From: Paulinella micropora
Lineage: Eukaryota > Cercozoa > Imbricatea > Euglyphida
Reading direction: 5' to 3'
Assembly: GCA_009731375.1 (NCBI GenBank)
Contig: BJOX01000365.1
Coordinates: 477,574 to 541,573 of the forward strand
DNA length: 64,000 nucleotides
Shown here: positions 59,565 to 64,000 of the stretch, piece by piece
Layout of the letters: every line of letters starts with the position of its first letter
Position numbering within the stretch: the stretch's first letter is position 1
Translations under genes and position numbers: made by a program
The notes under the pieces: generated by a model
Databases searched by the model: none
What the model was told of the DNA's origin: nothing
What the model saw: only the letters and a program-made list of their open reading frames with translations

Positions 59565-60086
59565 ATGTCGGAAGAATTGGTGCGGATGTTCAGGGAGGCC
59601 AATATCTCCGAAGTGGATGGGAAGACTATCATCACGTTGGACGGCAAGAGAACTCCAGCCCCTTCTGCTACCGCCCCTTCTGCTTCTGATCCTCCCGCTT
59701 CTGATCATCCCGCTTCTGATCCTCCCACTGATCAAGAAGAGGATGAAGATAATGAGGACACTCCCCCGCAAGGGTGGCACACATATGATACTCTGGAAGA
59801 AGGATATGCTCAGGGAAGAAACATACGTGTCAGAGTGTCAAAGGAATTCCTCAAAGCGACAAAATTGGCGGGGTCTTTTTACAACAAGTCTACGATCCGA
59901 GAAGCAGGGAGAGAATTTTTTTTTTATAAAACAGCAGTATGGGATACTAATATTCAAAACCCAAAGCACACAAAGAATTTTCTTGTCTCCGTCAATGGCG
60001 AAGTATTTGTTTACAACTCAGTGACTGCAGTTGCGAAATTGGGAGATAGAACTCTCAATATTAATTGGATGATACCTCTGGAGTGA
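59565..60086 (+). CDS. Hypothetical protein with acidic/Pro linker
   Basis: 173 residues. A short N-terminal helix ('SEELVRMFREANIS'), then a linker of four near repeats A/P-S-D-P/H (about residues 30-55) and an acidic stretch (DQEEDEDNEDT), then a folded domain of about 105 residues ('IRVRVSKEFLKATKL', 'SVNGEVFVYNSVTAVAKLGDRTLNINWMIPLE'). No family recognised. The ATG is set by the flanking hairpin and the lack of an upstream in-frame ATG. Confidence 0.65.
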   Translation: MSEELVRMFREANISEVDGKTIITLDGKRTPAPSATAPSASDPPASDHPASDPPTDQEEDEDNEDTPPQGWHTYDTLEEGYAQGRNIRVRVSKEFLKATKLAGSFYNKSTIREAGREFFFYKTAVWDTNIQNPKHTKNFLVSVNGEVFVYNSVTAVAKLGDRTLNINWMIPLE

Positions 60087-60236
60087 CTTTTTACAATCAA
60101 CTGATTTATTAAAGTATGTTTCTTACTAATTGATTGTTGTTTAAAGTATTCTTAAATCCGGTGTGAACATTGAATTCATTAATAAAAACAATTTATGACT
60201 TAGAAAAATATAGACTTGTTGTATATACACTTTGTC

Positions 60237-61544
60237 ATGTGGAGTGAGAAGGATAGAAAGTTTGTTAGGCAGTTAAAAGTAGCAGACACTGATCATAAAA
60301 TTTATAATGTTGTGTCTGACTTTTTTGAAATTAATGCTAAGCCGTCAATGGCTTTTCATAAAGCCATAATTATGTTATTTAGTAATCAAACAACTGAGAA
60401 AGAAGCACTTGAAGCATTAAAAGTTATTTACCCCAAGTATGTCTTAATATATCCGAATTTGCAATCAAGACGACAACGAATATCTGAAGTTAGAATGAAG
60501 GCAATTAAACCAAATCAAAGTGAAAAAGTTTATGAAATGTCTAAACTAGATAAATACTTCAATTTGAACGAAGATGAAAGAATTGAAATCGTAGAAGGAT
60601 ACAAGAAAGATGTGAAGCAAAAGAATGAAGAAAAAATACAAATAGATGTGCGGGATGTGATGGCGAAAATGAACGATATGATTATGAGCAATGATGTGTA
60701 TTTGAAACTGCTTGCATTAATGATAGCAACTGGTGCCCGCCCTGTAGAGATATTTGATAAAAATACATATGAACTGGTGCCCGATAAGCCGAGTTGGTTA
60801 AGAGTGAATAATCTAGCGAAGAAGCGAGAGGGACAAGAAAAGAATTGGACAGAAAGGCCAGTTATTCTTTTTACTCCCGCTTTTGTAATTGAAAAGGTAA
60901 ATTCAATTAGAAACTATTTTAGAAAAAAGAAAGCGGTTATCATTAACAAAGAAGGGGTGCTTGATAAACAAAAGAACAATGAATTGAACAAACGAATAAT
61001 TAAAATCTTTCCGTGGCTGGCGGATTATAAACAAAGGTCTTCAATGCTGAGAAAGTTGTATGCAAGTTTATCTTATTCCAATTTTGCCAATCCAAAGTTG
61101 GAGAACTATAACACATGGGTAAGCAATGTGCTGGGGCACGGCGATATGATGACAAGTTTTTCGTATTCGTGGGTAAATGTGGCCGACCCTGAGGAGATTA
61201 AAGCAGAAGGGATTAAAACAGAACTTGAAGAGTTAAGAAGAAAGATAGATTTATATCTGAATTTAACTAATGTTAGCGAAAACGGAGAAGAAGAAAGCAA
61301 ATATGAACCATTAGGAAAGAGAGCGAGCCGTGCAGATAAACTTGAATTATTGGAAAAAATATGGAACGATTACGAAGGGCAAATAACAAATACTAAACTA
61401 CGACAATTAAGCGGGATAGGAGCAGTGCTCGTCAATGAGTTTGTAAAGCAGAAGAAGGAAAAGCCAGAAGAAGGAAAACAACCAGAAGAAGTGAAGCAAC
61501 CAGTGCGGAGAAGTGCGAGAATTAAAAAGAAGGCTAATACTTAA
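60237..61544 (+). CDS. Tyrosine recombinase, protelomerase/telomere-resolvase-like
   Basis: 435 residues from ATG 60237 ('MWSEKDRKFVRQL'), preceded by GTATATAC. An N-terminal helical region to about 150; catalytic domain: R168 in 'IATGARPVEIF', K195/K196 in 'NNLAKKREG', R272 in 'MLRKLYASLSY', H301 in 'NVLGHGDMMT', Y310 in 'SFSYSWVN'. The H-to-Y distance of nine is normal for tyrosine recombinases. R272 sits in an RxxYA context instead of the usual HxLR, and the TGxRPxEI box and downstream layout resemble the TelK/ResT hairpin telomere resolvases and related recombinases of large DNA viruses. The C-terminus after 330 is a Lys/Glu-rich extension ('KKEKPEEGKQPEEVKQ') and a basic tail. Role: integration and/or resolution of element ends; which one is inference. 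Its 3' end overlaps the next, convergent gene by 11 bp. Confidence 0.8.
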   Translation: MWSEKDRKFVRQLKVADTDHKIYNVVSDFFEINAKPSMAFHKAIIMLFSNQTTEKEALEALKVIYPKYVLIYPNLQSRRQRISEVRMKAIKPNQSEKVYEMSKLDKYFNLNEDERIEIVEGYKKDVKQKNEEKIQIDVRDVMAKMNDMIMSNDVYLKLLALMIATGARPVEIFDKNTYELVPDKPSWLRVNNLAKKREGQEKNWTERPVILFTPAFVIEKVNSIRNYFRKKKAVIINKEGVLDKQKNNELNKRIIKIFPWLADYKQRSSMLRKLYASLSYSNFANPKLENYNTWVSNVLGHGDMMTSFSYSWVNVADPEEIKAEGIKTELEELRRKIDLYLNLTNVSENGEEESKYEPLGKRASRADKLELLEKIWNDYEGQITNTKLRQLSGIGAVLVNEFVKQKKEKPEEGKQPEEVKQPVRRSARIKKKANT

Positions 61545-61806
61545 CCACAATCAATGGGGGCACTCTGTATTGCTTCCTGTATTTACTCTCCCACCTGAAA
61601 CATGCAACGGAGCATATGGTGAACCATTCTATGTAATCCACACTATCAACATTTACGGCGATTATAGGCGGATGTGATTGAAATGTGGGTGCCAGTCCGC
61701 ATATATCACAAGTCCCTTTGTTGATATTTTTTATGTTTTCCAAATAGACAAAGGTTTTAATGTGGCCAACGATATCCGCGGGCAATTCTTTAATAATAAC
61801 TGACAT
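61534..61806 (-). CDS. Small Cys-containing protein, possible zinc binding
   Basis: 90 residues. 'LPADIVGHIKTFVYLENI' at the N-terminus recalls the first helix of F-box-like domains, then 'GTCDICGL' and 'CSVACFRWESKYRK': two CxxC / CxxxC pairs that could hold one zinc. This arrangement is common in small proteins of large DNA viruses; no name is justified. The ATG lies five nt after TTTATTATATA, shared with the divergent gene's promoter region. Convergent overlap of 11 bp with the recombinase. Confidence 0.65.
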   Translation of the reverse strand: MSVIIKELPADIVGHIKTFVYLENIKNINKGTCDICGLAPTFQSHPPIIAVNVDSVDYIEWFTICSVACFRWESKYRKQYRVPPLIVVKY

Positions 61807-61863
61807 GTTTTATATAATAAAGTCTATTTTTGAAAAAAAAAAGACTTACATATAAAATATAAA
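61807..61863. promoter_or_regulatory. Divergent promoter region
   Basis: 57 nt between divergent ATGs. Minus strand: TTTATTATATAAAAC then ATG. Plus strand: ACATATAAAATATAAA then ATG. A small stem AAGTCT/AGACTT (about 61820-61847) lies between. Both directions have TATA-like motifs unusually close to the start codon, as in compact virus genomes. Confidence 0.55.
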
Positions 61864-63081
61864 ATGAATTTGTTTGGTCAAAGCACGAATACACCATCGT
61901 CATCATCTACATCGTCATCATCTTCTTTATCAATAGATAATATTAAAGACGCTTTACCAACAACGGCCTTCGGAGAATTGCGAACGGCTACTCTGTCGCC
62001 AGTTTTACAAAATGTATTTACATATGGCATTAATACTCGTTTCTTTGACAAAACAGAAACCAACGGCGGGGTGGTATCAACTGCTAATTCAATGGCGGTT
62101 TTGACTACATCGGCCTCAGGTAATTCAACCGCACAGATTACGACTATTGAAAGAGCAAAATATAGAAGTGGCATGGGCTTGGTTGCTAGATTCTCCGCAT
62201 TGTTTCCGTCATCTACCACCGCGACTACTTTTAATTGCGATATTGGCATAGGCACACCAGCAGATAATTTATGTTTTAGACAATCAAACTCGGGAATGTC
62301 CGTTGTGAGAACGGCGGGGAGTGTTGAAAATGTAGTTAGTCAATATGCGTGGAATGTTGATAAATGTGATAATACGGGAAACTTGCCCGCGATTGATTTT
62401 ACCAAATTGAATGTGTTTGAAATCGTTGTTCAATATCTGGGTAGCGGTCAGATTACATTTAAAATAGAAAACCCGCGCACTGGACGAATGGAAGTAATCC
62501 ATGCTATTAAATACGCGAGCACTGCTACTACTCCATCATTGGATCAGGCTGCATTTGCTATTTATGCGAAGGCATATTCGTCAAGTCTGGCATCCGTTGT
62601 AATGAAAACGGCGAGTATGTTTTTAGCAGTTGAGGGAAATATTGATAGGACTATTGCTATAACTAATTCGTATGACAATGTCAAAACTATAGGAGCAACT
62701 GAAAATGCCATATTTACCATTAGAAACCGCGCCACATTCAACAGCAAAACGAATTACAACATAATCTACTTTGAGAATTTGTGTATTAGCAATTCTGATA
62801 CTAAAACATGTATTGCGAGAATTATTCTTAATACCACATTAGGAGGAACACCTTCTTATTCAAATTACGATACAAACACATCGTTAGCAGAGGTTGATAC
62901 GGCGGGGACAACAAGAACGGGTGGAAGTGTGATATTTACATATGTGTTGTCTGGTGGCTCATCTATATATATTGATTTGTCTCAATATGATATCAAGATA
63001 GGGTCAGGTAAGACATTTACTATATCCTCACAAAATACAAGCGGTGGAACGGCGCATTTACGCTTCATTGAACTGGATTGA
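61864..63081 (+). CDS. Virus appendage/structural-type protein (AFGELRTA domain)
   Basis: 405 residues. A Ser/Thr-rich N-terminus (10-22), then 'AFGELRTATLSPVLQNVFTY' at about 35-54 and 'RAKYRSGMGLVARFSALFPS' at about 97-116; this A-F-G-E-L-R-T...Q..F.Y...Y..G.G...RF.A.F pattern is known to me from fibre- or spike-like proteins of phages, giant viruses and polinton-like viruses. The rest is beta-rich and ends with a jelly-roll-like 'GSSIYIDLSQYDIKIGSGKTF'. It is likely a host-contact or decoration protein of the particle; the exact role is unproven. The gene is intact and intronless. Confidence 0.6.
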   Translation: MNLFGQSTNTPSSSSTSSSSSLSIDNIKDALPTTAFGELRTATLSPVLQNVFTYGINTRFFDKTETNGGVVSTANSMAVLTTSASGNSTAQITTIERAKYRSGMGLVARFSALFPSSTTATTFNCDIGIGTPADNLCFRQSNSGMSVVRTAGSVENVVSQYAWNVDKCDNTGNLPAIDFTKLNVFEIVVQYLGSGQITFKIENPRTGRMEVIHAIKYASTATTPSLDQAAFAIYAKAYSSSLASVVMKTASMFLAVEGNIDRTIAITNSYDNVKTIGATENAIFTIRNRATFNSKTNYNIIYFENLCISNSDTKTCIARIILNTTLGGTPSYSNYDTNTSLAEVDTAGTTRTGGSVIFTYVLSGGSSIYIDLSQYDIKIGSGKTFTISSQNTSGGTAHLRFIELD

Positions 63082-63114
63082 AGATCAGATTTAAACAAAA
63101 AAAAATACACACTT

Positions 63115-63342
63115 TCAAAAATAAAGGCTTTCAAACTTTTTTTCTATCTCTACTGCTAGATTGTTAATATTTGTTTTTTTTGTCATTTCCTCAACAATTG
63201 GTGCATGGTATTTCCTTAAATACCGATAAAACTGATCCATATTAGTCCCGCACGGGATTATATCTTTTTTTTGTTTCAAACGGCACTCGTTGACAGCCGT
63301 TATCAACTTAAACAATTTATCTATATTGTCCAAAAATATCAT
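63115..63342 (-). CDS. Small hypothetical protein
   Basis: 75 residues, helical ('MIFLDNIDKLFKLITAVNE', 'MDQFYRYLRKYHAPIVEEM'). The ATG directly follows CCTTATTATAT, the same motif found before the small Cys protein. No family recognised. Confidence 0.5.
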   Translation of the reverse strand: MIFLDNIDKLFKLITAVNECRLKQKKDIIPCGTNMDQFYRYLRKYHAPIVEEMTKKTNINNLAVEIEKKFESLYF

Positions 63343-63388
63343 ATATAATAAGGGAAATTATAGTCCAAATGTAAATAAACCGATAGGA

Positions 63389-64000
63389 TTAAGCATGATA
63401 GACTTTGAGAAGAATTGAAACTTCAAAATTGACAGGACATTCAAGCACTTCACCGCCCGCATTTCTAATTACAATATCAATAGACCTTAAACTTTTTGTT
63501 GTATTAAATGGCACATAATCGGCGACATCATTAGAACTCTCAAAGTAGCACTGGACTCCATACGGCTTATCTAAGTTACATTTACCGACCACGGAGAAAT
63601 TACCATTTGCTTCAACTAAACCAGACTGATTTAAAGCACGGCTATGGACATAAACGGCCGTTTCACCGATTAGATTGACTATAGATTGCATGGTGCTACT
63701 CGCCGCCGCCGAGATATCGGCAGTTAGTCCTATCTTATCGCTAATCGTGCTGTTATCGTAATCAAAAGCATATGTATCACCAGTGAAAGCAAAATTCAAT
63801 TTATTAACGGAGTTCAAAGTTATAACTACGGAGTTAGGGGTAATTGCTGAATTAATCGCAGTTTGAAGAGCGGTAATAAATGTATCAATGGTGTATTGAT
63901 TTGCTGTTACGATTGCCGTTTTTGTAGCCGATCCAGTTGTTTTAATCAATGTGAGAGTGTTGGCATAACTCGGTATGTTTGGGAAAACATTTGGGATAGA
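63389..64000 (-). CDS. Capsid-associated-type structural protein, 5' end beyond window
   Basis: The frame is open to the right edge, so the true start is outside; the visible part is about 203 residues. Seen: 'VFPNIPSYANTLTLIKTT' near the edge, a helix-rich stretch of small residues, 'GLTADISAA', then 'VNLIGETAVYVHSRALN', 'NLDKPYGVQCYFESSND' and 'SLRSIDIVIRNAGGEVLECPVNFEVSILL'. The last three phrases in this order (vYVHS.al..., pyG...y, idI.l.n..G..L.....f...l.i) resemble minor-capsid/penton-vicinity proteins of Polinton-like elements. The name is based on pattern memory, not a search. Transcribed towards the smaller minus-strand gene, 46 nt downstream. Confidence 0.55.
   Translation of the reverse strand, partial: SIPNVFPNIPSYANTLTLIKTTGSATKTAIVTANQYTIDTFITALQTAINSAITPNSVVITLNSVNKLNFAFTGDTYAFDYDNSTISDKIGLTADISAAASSTMQSIVNLIGETAVYVHSRALNQSGLVEANGNFSVVGKCNLDKPYGVQCYFESSNDVADYVPFNTTKSLRSIDIVIRNAGGEVLECPVNFEVSILLKVYHA

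Larger units (their letters stand above)
57109..64000. mobile_element. Candidate integrated polinton-like / satellite-type DNA virus, left part
   Basis: An abrupt change of style at 57109: AT-rich DNA, no microsatellites, eight intronless genes with gaps often under 150 nt, on both strands. The left edge is a large palindrome, followed by a G-run/hairpin cluster. Gene content seen: Lys-rich repeat protein, coiled-coil protein, acidic-linker protein, tyrosine recombinase, small Cys protein, appendage-type structural protein, small unknown, capsid-associated-type protein. No major capsid protein, packaging ATPase or polymerase lies within the window, so the class is inferred from the recombinase plus structural-type proteins. 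The right end is outside. Confidence 0.6.

Noticed and set aside
61878-62255. 125-residue minus-strand ORF
   Set aside because: Antisense shadow of the appendage-type structural gene.

Overview
This is a eukaryotic nuclear window. GT-AG introns can be read directly, there are LTR and non-LTR retrotransposons, tRNA-derived SINEs, CCCTAA (TTAGGG-type) telomere-like repeats and very long microsatellites. Nothing prokaryotic is visible. The host cannot be named from sequence; a protist or alga whose genome is full of microsatellites and mobile elements fits best, because the right end looks like an integrated virus of the polinton-like / nucleocytovirus-satellite kind.

Layout. 1-8.9 kb: tetranucleotide tracts (CTAT/GATA/CTAC/CATA) that host three copies of one non-LTR retrotransposon with a C-terminal restriction-like endonuclease (full length 1838-5734, two 5'-truncated copies), plus several short repeated inserts, a Tc1/mariner remnant and an interstitial telomere-like block. 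8.9-12.3 kb: (CTT)n, (TTA)n and (TAG)n arrays with two tRNA-derived SINEs. 12.38-34.94 kb: an apparent large DNA transposon with inverted termini of about 100 bp, a minus-strand DDE-type transposase gene and a plus-strand coiled-coil gene. An exon of the coiled-coil gene is interrupted by a complete Ty3/gypsy element (18456-28805; 247-bp LTRs, ACAT target duplication). A multi-kilobase microsatellite block fills the next intron. 36.3-37.4 kb: exons of another transposase-like gene. 37.66-38.10 kb: a 438-N gap. 41.1-43.1 kb: a broken F-box/leucine-rich-repeat gene. 43.1-44.4 kb: a giant GAA array. 46.5-49.9 kb: a degenerate DIRS-like retroelement, running directly into a degenerate Ty1/copia element (49.9-53.7 kb). 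56.0-57.1 kb: (TAC)n and (CATA)n.

57.1-64.0 kb differs from everything else: AT-rich, intronless and tightly packed. It begins with a 182-bp-arm palindrome, then a G-run/hairpin cluster, then eight genes. These include a tyrosine recombinase whose catalytic C-terminus (RxxYA, LGH, Y spaced nine residues after H) resembles protelomerases/hairpin telomere resolvases, and structural-type proteins that resemble virus capsid and appendage proteins. The element runs off the right edge. The pairing of a telomere-resolvase-like enzyme with a large terminal palindrome is the most interesting candidate system here.

Most other coding sequence belongs to selfish elements, many of them broken by frameshifts, in-frame stops or nested insertion. 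Recurrent themes are insertion into microsatellites and in-frame stop codons between retroelement domains.
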